Source of the DNA: Paraescarpia echinospica
Lineage: Eukaryota; Annelida; Polychaeta; Sabellida; Siboglinidae
Length of the DNA: 64,000 bases
Direction of reading: 5' to 3'
Assembly: GCA_020002185.1 (NCBI GenBank)
Contig: CM034534.1
Coordinates: 67,445,256 to 67,509,255 of the forward strand
Part shown: one piece after another, positions 1-13,400 of the stretch
Position numbering within the stretch: the stretch's first letter is position 1
Layout of the letters: the number at the start of each line of letters is the position of its first letter
Translations under genes and position numbers: made by a program
Notes under the pieces: model-generated
Seen by the model: the letters and a program-made list of their open reading frames with translations, nothing else
What the model was told of the DNA's origin: nothing
Databases searched by the model: none

Positions 1-274
1 GAGTGAATTTAAAGTTGTAGTTTAAGATAAACTACCATTTGTTTTTAATAGTCCGTATCCATATAGCGTGACAACACCTGGCCGAGACAAATTTAGATGC
101 ATGAATTTTACATGAGCGTCACACCGCCTCTATCTAATGACATCAATGACGTGAAAGGTAATAAACAAAGGGCAATTCCCGACAGATACAACAACCTTTG
201 CTCAGGTGATCATTTAATCTCGCCCATAACATCGTGTCTTTTCTGGACTTGATAAATTTATCTCATCCACCACA

Positions 275-720
275 ACACGCCTTCTCTCTACTTGATCAGT
301 TCACCTCGCCTATGCCAGGAGACCTTCTCTCTACTTGATCAGTTCGCCTCGTCCACGACAGCACAACTTCTCTCTGCTTGATCAGTTCACCTCGTCTATG
401 GCAGCACGCCTTCTCTCTACTTGATCAGTTCACTTTGTCCACGACAACACACCTTCTGTCTACTTGACCAGTTCACCACGTCAACGACAGCACGCCTTCT
501 CTCTACTTGATTAGTTCACCTCGTCCATGCCAGTAGACCTTCTATTTATTTGATCAGTTCACCTCTTCCATGGCACCACGCCTTCTCTCTGGTTGATCAG
601 TTCACCTTGTTCACAACAGCACGCCTTCTCTCAACTTGATCAGTTCACCTCGTCCTTGACTGAACGTCTTCTCTCTACTTGACCAGTTCACCTTGTTCAC
701 AACAGCACGTATTCTCTCCA
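275..720. repeat. 43-bp minisatellite inside the 2-kb unit, copy 1
   Basis: About ten imperfect units, each with CTTCTCTCTACTTGATCAG followed by a TTCACCTCGTCC-like stretch. The same block recurs at about 7025-7485 in copy 2 with the same order of variants, so the array predates the 2-kb duplication. Confidence 0.85.
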
Positions 721-1192
721 TTTTCGGGAATGTGTGATTGAAATGGGAAATATATAATAATAATAATAATCTTTATTGATACATAATGTTAAGTATATCA
801 CAGATGTAGCAGTAATATGAAACATGTATACATTACGTATCAAATGGAACGAAGCAACACATTGCTTGTGTTCCTTACTCATGTCATATATGCAATGAAA
901 TATATGATTCGTGTAAAAAAAAAACAAAAAAAAACATCTTCATAATAAACTAACAATTTATTTAATAATGCATTATACGAGTACCGTAAGTCTGAACATC
1001 AGGTACATCTTAACATGACATCATTATGCGAGTACCGTAACACTGAACACCAGGTACATCTTGACATGACAACATTACACGAGTACCGTAACACTGAACA
1101 CCAGGTACATCTTAACACGACAACATTATACGAGTACCTAACACTGAACACCGGGTACATCTTAACATGACAAAATTACATTAAAGCAGCAT

Positions 1193-4100
1193 TTAGCATA
1201 TGTTTGCTAGAATTAGACGCTTGGTCCTTTGTTTGAACATATGAATAGATGTACAATATTGTAAATAGTTATTTGTAATAAATGTATTCCAGATTTTAGG
1301 ACCAACATAAGCCAAAGACAGTTGTCTACAATTAGTCTTGCAGTATGGTATTTTATATGTTACTTCCTGTCTTGTATTATATTTATGTGTGGATATTTGC
1401 AGGACAAATACATCATGATATATATCTGGCAACATACCCCTATTATGCTTGTACATTAGAATACAGCATAAATATTTATTTACGTCATAAATATTCATTA
1501 TTTGATAAGATGTAAATAAAGGCTGCGTATGTTCAATAAATCCTACATGACTTATTACACGCAAAACTCGTTTTTGGAGTAAATGAATTTTAGCAAGGTA
1601 TATATTCGGGGCCCTTCCCCAGACGACATTACAATAAGTAATATATGGGTATATAAACATGTAATACAGGTTTAACAATGATTTGTTATCTAATTTGTTT
1701 GTCACCTTTTTTATAATACCAATATTCTTAGAAATTTTATTTGATATATATTTAATGTGTGTGCTCCAATTCAATGTATTATTTATAAGCAAACCCAAAA
1801 ACTTTATCTCATGTACAGTGTTAATTTGTATGCCGTCTATGCAAATGTTATTACACCTCTCTCTTATACTGATCGTATTACTAAAGGTCACTGTGTGAGT
1901 TTTCTGTATATTCAAAGAAAGTTTATTAATGTTAAGCCATAAAGATAGTTTTTTTATTTCAGAGTTCAAAACATTTTCCATTTCATCTATATTGTTGCCT
2001 TGTATAAAGATGCTCGTGTCATCAGCAAACATAATGGTAAACGTTGTGTCAGATAAAGTAGATAAATCATTTATATAGATAAGAAAGAGTAAAGGTCCCA
2101 GAATTGAACCCTGCGGAACACCACATGTTATGTTTTTAAGGGAAGATTTTGTTCCATAGAATTTTACTCGTTGTTGTCTGTTACTTAAAAAGTTACGAAT
2201 CCATTGGAGTGTATTTCCTCTGATTCCATAATGTGTTAATTTTCTCAATAATATATTATGATTAACGGTATCAAAGGCTTTGGCTAAATCCAGAAATAAC
2301 CCAATTACGTGCTCTTTGGCATCAATTGCCTTACTAATTTTGTCAATTAGCAGTGAAATAGCCATATCAGTAGAATATCCTTTCCTAAATCCAAATTGGG
2401 AATTAGACAAGATGTTATGTTTCATTATGTAATTCATTAATCTATTGTACATTAATCTTTCAAAAACCTTTGAAAATACAGGCAAGACAGAAATAGGCCT
2501 GTAATTATTAATTAATGATGTATCGCCATTTTTTAAAACAAGAACTATATCAGCTATTTTTAGTTGATCGGGAACATATCCTTGATCAAATGATAAATTT
2601 ACAATGTAACTTAAAGGATCAAGTAGGTTGGAGAAGGCCTGTTTGACAATAATAGGTTTTATGCCATCCCATCCAGGACTAGAGTTTTTAAAATTCTTAA
2701 TAATTCCCTTTATCTCATCTGGTGTGGTTGGCGACAAATACATTGAATTTTTATAGACTCCTTGAAGGTAGTCATCAGGTCTCTCTGATATGACTGGTAT
2801 TTTATCAGCCAGTTCTGGACCTATACTTGTAAAATATTCATTAAATATATTAGCTATGCATTTTTTTTTGTTTTGTTAATTTACCGTCAATTAGTAATTT
2901 GTCATTAGATAAAAATGCTTCCTTCCTATAATACTCTTTAAGACTATCCAGGTTTTTTTTAAATTACCCTTGTGCTGTTGAAGCTCATGTCGATAGTATT
3001 CTCTTTCTGCTACAGTAATAAGACAATTTATTTTATTTCTATATCTTTTATAATTAGTTTCATTGAAGACAGTCGTTTTTTTCAAGTAATACATATACAA
3101 TTTGTTTTTAGTTCTAATGGAGTGTCGGAGTCCCATAGTAATCCACGGTTTTTGTTTTCTTTTCCTAATAGTTGTGTTAGCTAACGGAAATGAATTATTG
3201 TATGCAACTAATATCTCATTAATGAATACAGAATAATATTCTTGTGGATCTCTGCATGCATAAACGTCATCCCAGCATATTTTATCTATACTCTCTTTGA
3301 ATGTAGCAGTAGTCTGCGCATTATATATTCTAGTCGCTATTGTCATTTCTACCTTTGTGCTATCAGTATGTTTAGTGAGCAAAAATATTGGTAGGTGGTC
3401 AGAAATATCTGTATATATTATTCCATGCAATTGATAATTTGCACCAATTAAATCATTGCTGTATATATTATCGATGACAGTGGCAGTTGTTGCTGTTATT
3501 CTAGTAGGCTTGCTGATAAGGGGTATAAATGCCTGTTGGAACATTGCATCTATGTAATCTTGAGTTTCCGTGTGACTACCATAATTAAGTAGATTAATGT
3601 TAAAGTCACCCATTATGTAACACTGTTTATTATCAACCTTGAGAGTTTGTATAATATTGATAACATGTTCTGTGAAAGCAGTAATGTTTGTATTAGGTGG
3701 TCGATAGACAACACCTACAGTTGTTTTGTTATTGCATGTCTTAGACCGAGTCTTGATTTCAATAAAAACGCATTCCAGATATTCAGTTATGACACTCATT
3801 TCTGGTAATTCAGTACACTCAAGGGACTTACGAACATATAAGGATACACCACCTCCCTTCTTGGAGGGCCTAGTCAAATGTATACTTTTGTACTCTGGCA
3901 ATTCATACAGATCAAGATTGTCATTATGTAACAAAGTTTCGCTTAGACCGATGACCGAGAACCTGTTATCGATCAGTGACAAGAAATCACCCAATTTGCT
4001 AATGTTCTTTGGCAAGCTACGGATATTTAAATGCATAAGTGAAAACTCTTCATCAGAGATATTATTTCTTGTTATAACTTCATTTATATCATCCTCAAGA

Positions 4101-4252
4101 TAATATTTAGTATTTACAAAGCTATCTGTTGTGAGTAAATTACAATCGGGATCTATATTCCGCATTGCAGCATTGCCAGTTTCATAATCTTGTACATCAC
4201 CTAAGGTAGTATTACGTAATTGGCTCATAGCAATGAAATGCAGTATATACAT
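1193..4252 (-). pseudogene. LINE ORF2: AP-endonuclease and reverse transcriptase, frameshifted
   Basis: Two blocks. 4252-2891 codes the apurinic endonuclease (HLNIRSLPKN, SETLLHNDN, MGDFNINLL, DISDHLPIFL motifs). 2743-1193 codes the reverse transcriptase ([42 protein letters not shown] with catalytic FADD). Between them the frame is lost near ~2925 and again at a run of T (plus strand) around 2862-2870, so no continuous protein is made. The rest of the RT frame is open to its normal end. Confidence 0.85.
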
Positions 4253-4560
4253 ACATATTCACACGGTACACAATAATGCTTCTATAGCTGCATATAACAT
4301 TTACAGACCGTTTTATAAAAAACAACGTTATGTGACATCTGTTAAGTTGTAGTAGGTTAGTTAGAATACATGATATGTATCGATAACATATAATAATAAA
4401 GTATATATGAGTAATTAAATAAGACACGAACCATATGTAGAATACGAAGGTGTCCATGAATGAGTCCATGAATGGTACAGTCCCTATGTGAACAAGCACC
4501 ATGATAGGCCGACTAGAGATACAAAATATCCACCGTGACTTGGGCCAATGTCCAACGCAA

Positions 4561-5244
4561 TTACAGTGCATTTAGTTCATCATCTCGACTGACGGTTTTG
4601 ATTGTTCCCTTTAGGTCCTTTATGACAATCCTTCCATCATACGACCAACAGTCGAGAATCTTGTGCTGTTTCTTTAATGTCCGGCACAAGAACAGTAGTC
4701 TTGCTCTCTTCTGGGTGAGATCTTCCGATATGTAGACATTTGATCGTTTAGTGCGTAGCCGTTTTCGAGCTTTAATGAAGTCATTCTTCGATTTATAGTC
4801 TTTGAACTGGACTATTATTTGGCGCGAGTGGTTTTTGTTTGTGGCGGATTTTCTTGGCCCAATCCTATGGGCCCTGTTGATATGGTCCATTTTTAATGGC
4901 ACGTCCATATCGTTAAACAAGTCAGTGATAATCTTATCAATTTGTTCACCGTCTTTGTTTTCAACTATTCCTGTAATGCGCACCGAGGACCGACGGCTGT
5001 ACTGCTCCAGATTATCAACAGCTTGCTCAAGTTGTTCAATTCGTGCATCCTTGTCTGTCAACTCCTTTTCAAGATTTTCGAGCCTTCTATTTATTTTGTC
5101 AGCAACTATTGTAGCAATCCGGGTAGATAGGGCCGCGATTAGGTCATCGTCACTTAGCGCTAGCTTGATTTGTTCTACAAGTTCAACGGTGGTCGAGGTC
5201 GGTCTCTTCTTGCTCATTGTTGCTGGTGGTTGTCTGTTACGCAA
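4561..5244 (-). CDS. LINE ORF1: coiled-coil nucleic-acid-binding protein
   Basis: An open frame of 227 residues. A heptad-like region (~50-80, LEKELTDKDARIEQLEQAV) runs into EQYSRRSSVRITGI, the usual junction between coiled coil and RRM-like domain in LINE ORF1 proteins, then a basic domain with RAHRIGPRK and KKQHKILDCWSYDGRI. In the family this binds the element RNA and forms ribonucleoprotein particles. Intact here, unlike the ORF2 that follows ~310 nt downstream. Confidence 0.8.
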   Translation of the reverse strand: MRNRQPPATMSKKRPTSTTVELVEQIKLALSDDDLIAALSTRIATIVADKINRRLENLEKELTDKDARIEQLEQAVDNLEQYSRRSSVRITGIVENKDGEQIDKIITDLFNDMDVPLKMDHINRAHRIGPRKSATNKNHSRQIIVQFKDYKSKNDFIKARKRLRTKRSNVYISEDLTQKRARLLFLCRTLKKQHKILDCWSYDGRIVIKDLKGTIKTVSRDDELNAL

Positions 5245-7024
5245 TAGTAGGGTCTAATCACAGGCTAAGCAGCAAACGTTGGCGGTTTTGAGCGTGTCGT
5301 GGGCGACAATATGGTTGTTACACGATCCGATATATTTTACCGGCGTGCAAGCTCAAGAAAATATCACAATTTAACACCCACCGCGTTCCTGAGTGTCCAC
5401 TAGTCGACCTTGTTCACTTCAGCAAAAACACGGGACCTTTCAGAGCATTTCTCTTACATTCTCACCCCCAAATCGAGGAGTGCAAAGAAATCGTGCAGTC
5501 TGACCATGGCACTCCTCCAGTCATGTTTTCTTTCACTGCTTACTCAATATAACTTTTCGGTAATTGTCAGACAACTATGGCGTTCTTAAGTTTTAATAAT
5601 ATTTTAAACACTATTATCTATTCGCTCTTCCAAACTGAGGTGGAACGTGTTACTAAAAAGTTAATGATGTGGACACTTGTGTAATTATACAAACTGGAGA
5701 AGAGCTTTTCCGTGCGTCGCACCGGATTCCTTCCGTGTAACGACGTTTTAGTCTAGCACATTTCAGTTAGACCGTTTTAGTTAGAATCGTGCAAGTTTGG
5801 TCTGATATGTGTTGTGGAGCGGTTCCTATATTGTCCGAATCTAGATGCGTGGTTGCGTTTCCGGCTGACTCACAATTTGCGTGGGCCCGTTTCAATTTGG
5901 CCCCAAGTTTGAGTGCGACCGTTTAGATACAGCTGAATTTGTTTTATGTCCCACAGTGAGTTGGCGCATTGTCGTATGGTACCTATATATGTTATTGATT
6001 GGTGATATTCGTATTGGCCTAGGGATAGCTGTATTAGCACGGGGCAAAACGCAGGCCACAACGTAAGCTACACAAATATAATTAATTCATAACAAATAAT
6101 AACTGTACATTTTGCGTACGCTGTCACGAGTGTCTATTGGCGTTAAATTCACTCTCCACCGAAATTCGACATTTTGAGCTGACTATGTTGTGACTATATA
6201 TTCCCGCGTGGAAAGCTTAGTTAATTTCCACGTAATCTGTCGAGTTTTTTTAATCTCCTTCTATAGTCGGCGAAACAATGGCCACATGTTTCATGGCGGC
6301 CCGTCCAGGCCTAGAGCTAGACGGATGCATTTTATATGAGCGTTATTCTATATATGTCTTTCGGCACCTGGTGCACGAATCAACGTAACAAAATGTATCA
6401 GTTGACTGCGTAATTTATTGATTTAATACGGCGTAAAATGCTGATTAATAATGTCGTCGCTTTCCTTTTTTTCTTTTCACAGCAAATAATCATGAGAATT
6501 TATAGTCACATCATTGCCAGTTTCAAATGTAAAAGTTCAGCAAAGAGTGAATTCATTTCCACTTATATTCGTGATAGTGTACGCACAATTGTCAACTAAT
6601 AGAATGTTCATAAATGTATCTTATGTATTCGTATTGCCATCGCATTGGCGTTGGAGCATAGCGGCAGACTAACATCAGTCCAACATGAAGGCAACACCAA
6701 TTATATGAACAATCAATGCGATTATAATTAACTATGTAGTCTAAGAAAAATAAACTACTGATTAATAACAATTCGCTTTCCCGGTCGTGTTGCTGCACGG
6801 CGCTGTCAGAATACGTATATTGTGGCGAGTCCAAGCCGTACTACAGCGAGTTCATCAGTATAATGTGTGCGAAATTGGAAACGCACCAACACGCATTGGC
6901 ACAGACACACCGTTGGGTCGGCCAAAGAGTGAATTTAAAGTTGTAGTTTAAGATAAACTACCATTTGTTTTTAATAGTCCGTATCCATATAACAACGTGT
7001 CTTTTCTGGACTTGATAAATTTAT

Positions 7025-7485
7025 CTTATCCACCACAACACGCCTTCTCTCTACTTGATCAGTTCACCTCGCCTATGCCAGGAGACCTTCTCTCTACTTG
7101 AACAGTTCACCTCGTCCACGACAGCACAACTTCTCTCTGCTTGATCAGTTCACCTCGTCTATGGCAGCACGCCTTCTCTCTACTTGATCAGTTCACTTTG
7201 TCCACGACAACACACCTTCTGTCTACTTGACCAGTTCACCACGTCAACGACAGCACGCCTTCTCTCTACTTGATTAGTTCACCTCGTCCATGCCAGTAGA
7301 CCTTCTATCTACTTGATCAGATCACCTCGTCCATGGCACCACGCCTTCTCTCTGGTTGATCAGTTCACCTTGTTCACAACAGCACGCCTTCTCTCAACTT
7401 GATCAGTTCACCTCGTCCTTGACTGAACGTCTTCTCTCTACTTGACCAGTTCACCTTGTTCACAACAGCACGTATTCTCTCCATT
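7025..7485. repeat. 43-bp minisatellite inside the 2-kb unit, copy 2
   Basis: Duplicate of the array at 275-720; differs by a few substitutions (for example GAACAG for GATCAG near 7101). Confidence 0.85.
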
Positions 7486-8966
7486 TTCGGGAATGTGTGA
7501 TTGAAATGGGAAATATGTTTTCTTTCACTGCTTACTCAATATAACTTTTCGGAAATTGTCAGACAACTATGGCGTTCTTAAGTTTTAATAATATTTTAAA
7601 CACTATTATCTATTCGCTCTTCCAAATTGAGGTGGAACGTGTTACTAAAAAGTTAATGATGTGGACACTTGTGTAATTATACAAACTGAAGAAGAGCTTT
7701 TCCGTGCGTCGCACCGGATTCCTTCCGTGTAACGACGTTTTAGTCTAGCACATTTCAGTTAGACCGTTTTAGTTAGAATTGTGCAAGTTTGGTCTGATAT
7801 GTGTTGTGGAGCGGTTCCTATATTGTCCGAATCTAGATGCGTGGTAGCGTTTCCGGCTGACTCACAATTTGCGAGGGCCCGTTTCAATTTGGCCCCAAGT
7901 TTGAGTGCGACCGTTTAGATATAGCTGAATTTGTTTTATGTCCCACAGTGAGTTGGCGCATTCTCGTATGGTACCTATATATATTATTGATTGGTGATAT
8001 TCGTATTGGCCTAGGGGTAGCTGTATTAGCACGGGGCAAAACGCAGGCCACAACGTAAGCTACACAAATATAATTAATTCATAAAAAATAATAACTGTAC
8101 ATTTTGCGTACGCTGTCACGAGTGTCTATTGGCGTTAAATTCACTCTCCACCGAAATTCGACATTTTGAGCTGACTATGTTGTGACTATATATTCCCGCA
8201 TGGAAAGCTTAGTTAATTTCCACGTAATCTGTCGCGTTTTTTTAATCTCCTACTATAGTCGGCGAAACAATGGCCACATGTTTCATGGCGGCCCGTCCAG
8301 GCCTAGAGCTAGACGGATGCATTTTATATGAGCGTTATTCTATATATGTCTTTCGGCACCTGGTGCACGAATCAACGTAACAAAATGTATCAGTTGACTG
8401 CGTAATTTATTGATTTAATACGGCGTAAAATGCTGATTAATAATGTCGTCGCTTTCCTTTTTTTCTTTTCACAGCAACTAATCATGAGAATTTATAGTCA
8501 CATCATTGCCAGTTTCAAATGTAAAAGTTCAGCAAAGAGTGAATTCATTTACACTTATATTCGTGATAGTGTACGCACAATTGTCAACTAATAGAATGTT
8601 CATAAATGTATCTTATGTATTCGTATTGCCATCGCATTGGCGTTGGAGCATAGCGGCAGACTAACATCAGTCCAACATGAAGGCAACACCAATTATATGA
8701 ACAATCAATGCGATTATAATTAACTATGTAGTCTAAGAAAAATAAACTACTGATTAATAACAATTCGCTTTCCCGGTCGTGTTGCTGCACGGCGCTGTCA
8801 GAATACGTATATTGTGGCGAGTCCAAGCCGTACTACAGCGAGTTCATCAGTATAAGGTGTGCGAAATTGGAAACGCACCAACACGCATTGGCACAGACAA
8901 ACCGTTGGGTCGGCCAAAGAGTGAATTTAAAGTTGCAGTTTAAGTTAAACTACCATTTGTTTTTAA

Positions 8967-9440
<474 letters not shown>

Positions 9441-9449
9441 TTTGAGAAC

Positions 9450-10119
9450 AAATAGTATATGATGTATGGGACATGTTGATTGACTGGTTATATTTGCATA
9501 TATCCTATTCAAAACATGGAAAGTCTCACAATGTAATTTCTACGCTGTTAGATACTGGGGATATTGAAAGTAATAAAGATATGAATTGATCAGTATATTA
9601 TAATATATTCATATTTTATATTGTCTTCGTTTTCGAGTATTTCGCCTGCTATAACATTTCAATCTATCTAAAGACTGACAGACAGAATAGCGTCTTCCCA
9701 TACTCTTGTCACAAATGCGATTACCGTCAAGCTGGTAGTTTTTGTTGCAGTTTATATACGCCAATCCATATACGCAAACCACTGAAAGGATATGTGAGTG
9801 GCGCCACATGGTGAACTGGGCACCAGGCTGTTGCTTCAACGAAGGTCAGCGGCACGTAGCGGGTAGGCACGAATAAATACACCTAACATATGCCGGTAGG
9901 TGGCGCGTGTACTGAACTGTCGTCATCGCTTAAAATACATTGTGGGAAATACCACTGTCTGTTCGTGATGTCAACGTCAGTTTTTCACATTTCTGTTGTA
10001 GTTTACTGTGAATAAAAAACAAAACTGATAATATGCATTGTAATGTGTCTTTAAAGTCGTGCGTGTGTAATTCTATCAACTTATTATGCACACATTTTGT
10101 AAAAACTTGCTGCATGATC
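9450..10119. other. Upstream flank of the RLR gene
   Basis: About 670 bp of unique-looking sequence with no convincing coding potential. Probably distal promoter of the RLR gene. Short frames on the minus strand (9609-9839, 9930-10115) lack recognisable domains. Confidence 0.4.
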
Positions 10120-10223
10120 GTCCGAAACGAAAGATGATGGTGACGGGGAATCCCCCAGCATATTCCGGGAAATTGGCTTGTTGTTTGTTAACCGTGTTCT
10201 TTCGATTACCAAAAAACGAAACT
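10120..10223 (+). promoter_or_regulatory. Putative immune-inducible RLR promoter module (IRF, NF-kB and STAT-like motifs)
   Basis: Within ~100 bp I see AAACGAAA at 10125-10132 (IRF core AANNGAAA), GGGGAATCCCC at 10145-10155 (full NF-kB palindrome), TTCCGGGAA at 10163-10171 (STAT/GAS type TTCNNNGAA), TTTCGATT at 10200-10207 (IRF core on the minus strand), and AAAAAACGAAACT at 10211-10223 (near-ISRE). All lie 74-177 bp before the ATG. Motif matches are seen directly; their use in regulation is inferred from what these factors do in other animals. No TATA box is evident. Confidence 0.55.
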
Positions 10224-10296
10224 CGCCAACAATTGTGACTTTCTAAGCAAAGTAACAGTTCACAATCGGCGAGACAGCGCAGTGCGATGCAGTGAA

Positions 10297-10435
10297 ATGG
10301 CGGAACAGAAAGTTGTAACAGTTCAAAACCAAAGGCTGATCATTATAGCTTTTAGGGAGAGTATTGTGGACAAAATTAAACCATCGGAACTTCTGCCGTC
10401 TTTGGTCGCGTCGGTGTCTACATTAAAGCTACACG
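10297..10435 (+). CDS. RLR exon 1: start codon and first half of CARD1
   Basis: Codes residues 1-46 plus one base, beginning MAEQKVV. The ATG has G at -3 and G at +4, a good initiation context, and no upstream in-frame coding is apparent. The peptide is helical and includes [10 protein letters not shown], which resembles the same point in CARD2 ([10 protein letters not shown]), as expected for tandem CARDs. Donor ACACG/GTGAGA, phase 1. A 5' untranslated exon further upstream cannot be excluded. Confidence 0.82.
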
Positions 10436-13400
10436 GTGAGAACGGTATTTAATTAAGGTCGAGGGCCATAAACGAATGGACGAAAACAGCGCCAGATCAC
10501 CGCCCTGGCGGTCAACGCATCGTATACGTACGGGGTATGCATATCCGCAAAGCTGCTAAAAGTCGTCAACAGTGCAGTGAAAGGGGCGCAATTTTGGGAG
10601 CAGTTTGAAGTTTTTTGAGAGTGAAGATGTTTTTGGCAATCCTCAAGGGGTGTACCATTGAAAGGTTTTGGAGAGCTTGAAGGTGAATTTTTGGGTGAGC
10701 CTCAAGATGGGTGCAATTGGAGATTATTGATGAGCCTGGGGGTGCAGATGAGGCTAAAAAAATTAACGTAACCTTTTGAAAAATATTGAGCAGCCCCCTT
10801 CTTCTTTCGAGAGCATTTATTTAGTTACTATAATGTACTGTGGTTGTTAATTGGTACTCGAAAACATCACATTACAATCATAGCTGCTGATGTTATTGTT
10901 GTTGCCATTGAGAGTTCATGTTTCAAACCATTTTAACAAGATTTAACAAGATTGCCATCCAGAGAATTAACTCTAGATGGCAGGTGGACAAGGAAGCCCT
11001 TTGGCTTATCGAGAGTCCAACCCTTTTATCTACATATATCCAGCCCTTCTGAGATATGTGTCGATTTTATTTTTAAACATATTCACACTACTAGCACCCA
11101 CACAATCATCAGATAATCTGTTCCATTCATTCACAGTCCTTTGTGAAAATGAGAACTTTCTCACGTCTAATCTACACTGCTCCTTTACTAATGTAACTTC
11201 ATGTCCTCTAGTCTTTCTATCTTTCTTAACTGAAAAAAACATATTTCTATCAATATTTTCATAACCATTCAACATTTTAAACACTTCTATCTGATCTCCT
11301 CTCAATCTCCTGGTCTCTAGTGTTGTTAAACCACATTCTTTTAGGCGTTTTTCATAACTAAGATACCTCAGTTTTGGTATCATTTTAGTCGCTCTCCTCT
11401 GTACTCTTTCTAGCATATCTATGTCCTTCTTGCGGTATGGCCTCCACGTTTGTATACAATATTCTAAATGAGGCCTAACTATTGTTTTGTACAGTGGTAT
11501 TATTAGTTCTTTTTCTTTATATGCTATATTTCGCCTAATCAATCCAAGGATTTGATTTCCCTTTGAAGCTGCAATTCCACACTGCTCTGAAACCTTCAGG
11601 TCAGCACTAATTGTCAACCCTAAGTCTTTTTCTTTTACAGTAGTACTTAGTACAGTTCCCCCCATTGTATATTCTACATATTCGTTCCCATGTCCTGTGT
11701 GGAGGCATTTACATTTCCCAAAATTGAACAACATTTGCCACTTTTCAGACCATTTGATCAACCTGTCAATATCATCTTGTAAATGCTGTCTATCACCATC
11801 ACTTTCAATCCTTCTAAACACTTTTGTATCATCTGCAAATTTCAACACCTTGCTAGCTATATCATCGTCCAAATCGTTTATATATATTAAGAATAATATA
11901 GGTCCCAGTACTGATCCCTGTGGAACCCCACTCAAAACTGATTTCCAGTTTGAAGCCTCCCCATCAACAACTACCCGTTGTCTTCTGTCAATCAGCCATT
12001 TTTCTATCCAGTTAATTATACCATTTCCTATGCCATGGGCTTTTAGTTTAAGCAGTAATCTCTGATGTGGCACTTTGTCGAAAGCTTTTTGAAAATCTAA
12101 GTAGATGATATCTACTGGTGATCCATCATCTACCCACTTAGTGATATCTTCCAAAAAACATAACATATTTGTTAAGCATGACCTCGCTTTTAGAAACCCA
12201 TGTTGAGATGGGTTTATCAAGTTATGTTTAACAAGAAAATCCACCATGTGATCTTTAATTAGTCTTTCTAATAATTTACAAATCACCGATGTTAAACTAA
12301 CTGGTCTATAATTATTTGACTTGTTTCTCGAACCTTTTTTAAATAACGGTATAATGTTTGCTTCTTTCCATTCTAAAGGAACCACTCCCTCTTCTAATGA
12401 CAAGTTGAAAACTGTTGCAAGCGGTATGCTAATTTGTTCTACAATTTCCACTAGTAGTTTGGGTGGAATACCATCCACTCCAGGTGATTTATTTTCCTTC
12501 ATAGCCCTAATTTTCTTAGCTACCATTTCTGGGGTTACAATTAACTGTCTTAAATAGTCTGATTCTGCCCCCTTGAACTTAGCCTCTGGTACTGGCAGTG
12601 AACTAGTGTCTTCTCTGGTAAACACTGAACTAAAATACTCATTTAGGTCTTCTGCCATTAAGAATCCTTCTGATATTATATTTCCAGCACTATCTTCTAG
12701 AGGACCGACCTTATCCTGAACTTTCTGTTTGCTTCGAACATACGCATAAAAACTCTTGCTGTCATGTTTTATATTACAAGCTAATTTATGTTCATAGCTT
12801 CTCTTTGAATTTCTAATTTCAGCTGTAGCTTGGTTTAGTGCTTCTTTATAAATGTTGTAGTCTTCGTCATTGCCAGTACGTCTATATGACTTCCACATCA
12901 TTTGTTTATACTTAATTTTTCTAATGGCTTCTTTCGATAAGTATTTCTTTCTGGTCCGTTTCCCTTGTTTTTTGAAGGGAACAAATTTATCTACGATGCA
13001 CTCTATTTCATTCTTTAAGATATTCCATTTTACTCACAGCTGAAGAGATCCGAGTGAAAGAAAATACGCATGGACAAAAGAAGGCCGCCGAGCTGTTTGT
13101 AGATCAACTGTTGAAGAGTCATGATGCAGGATGGTTTCAGGCATTCATTGATTCACTTAGAGGAAAAGGTAAAATATTTCATGTCACACTGGTTCATCAA
13201 GTCAATGTCGAACACAATCATCGGTCATTCCGGTGTATATGTTTTGTTGACACTCTGGTTCTGAATGCATGTGTTCAGCAAACACATAGAGCAAAGTTAT
13301 TTAGGTGAGAACTTCGTGCAGGAAAGGTAGATTTAGCCAATGTGATGCTGCCTCTGTATTAACAGTATTTGTAACGCAAAGCTTGATAGTAAACTAACTT

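Larger units (their letters stand above)
752..5522 (-). mobile_element. Nearly full-length CR1/L2-group non-LTR retrotransposon (LINE)
   Basis: Comparison with the uninterrupted copy at ~7500-7530 shows the insertion: GGGAAATAT then (ATA)n at 752 on one side, and ATGTTTTCTTTC resuming at 5523. On the minus strand the order is 5' end, ORF1, ORF2 (endonuclease, then reverse transcriptase), 3' UTR with a 51-bp repeat x ~4 (about 970-1180), and an AATAAAG plus (ATT)n tail. The (ATT)n 3' tail and RT type suggest the CR1/L2/Rex1 group. Confidence 0.88.

Noticed and set aside
6592..8826. Conserved 80-residue minus-strand protein present twice
   Set aside because: Identity is due to recent duplication of the 2-kb unit, not coding constraint.
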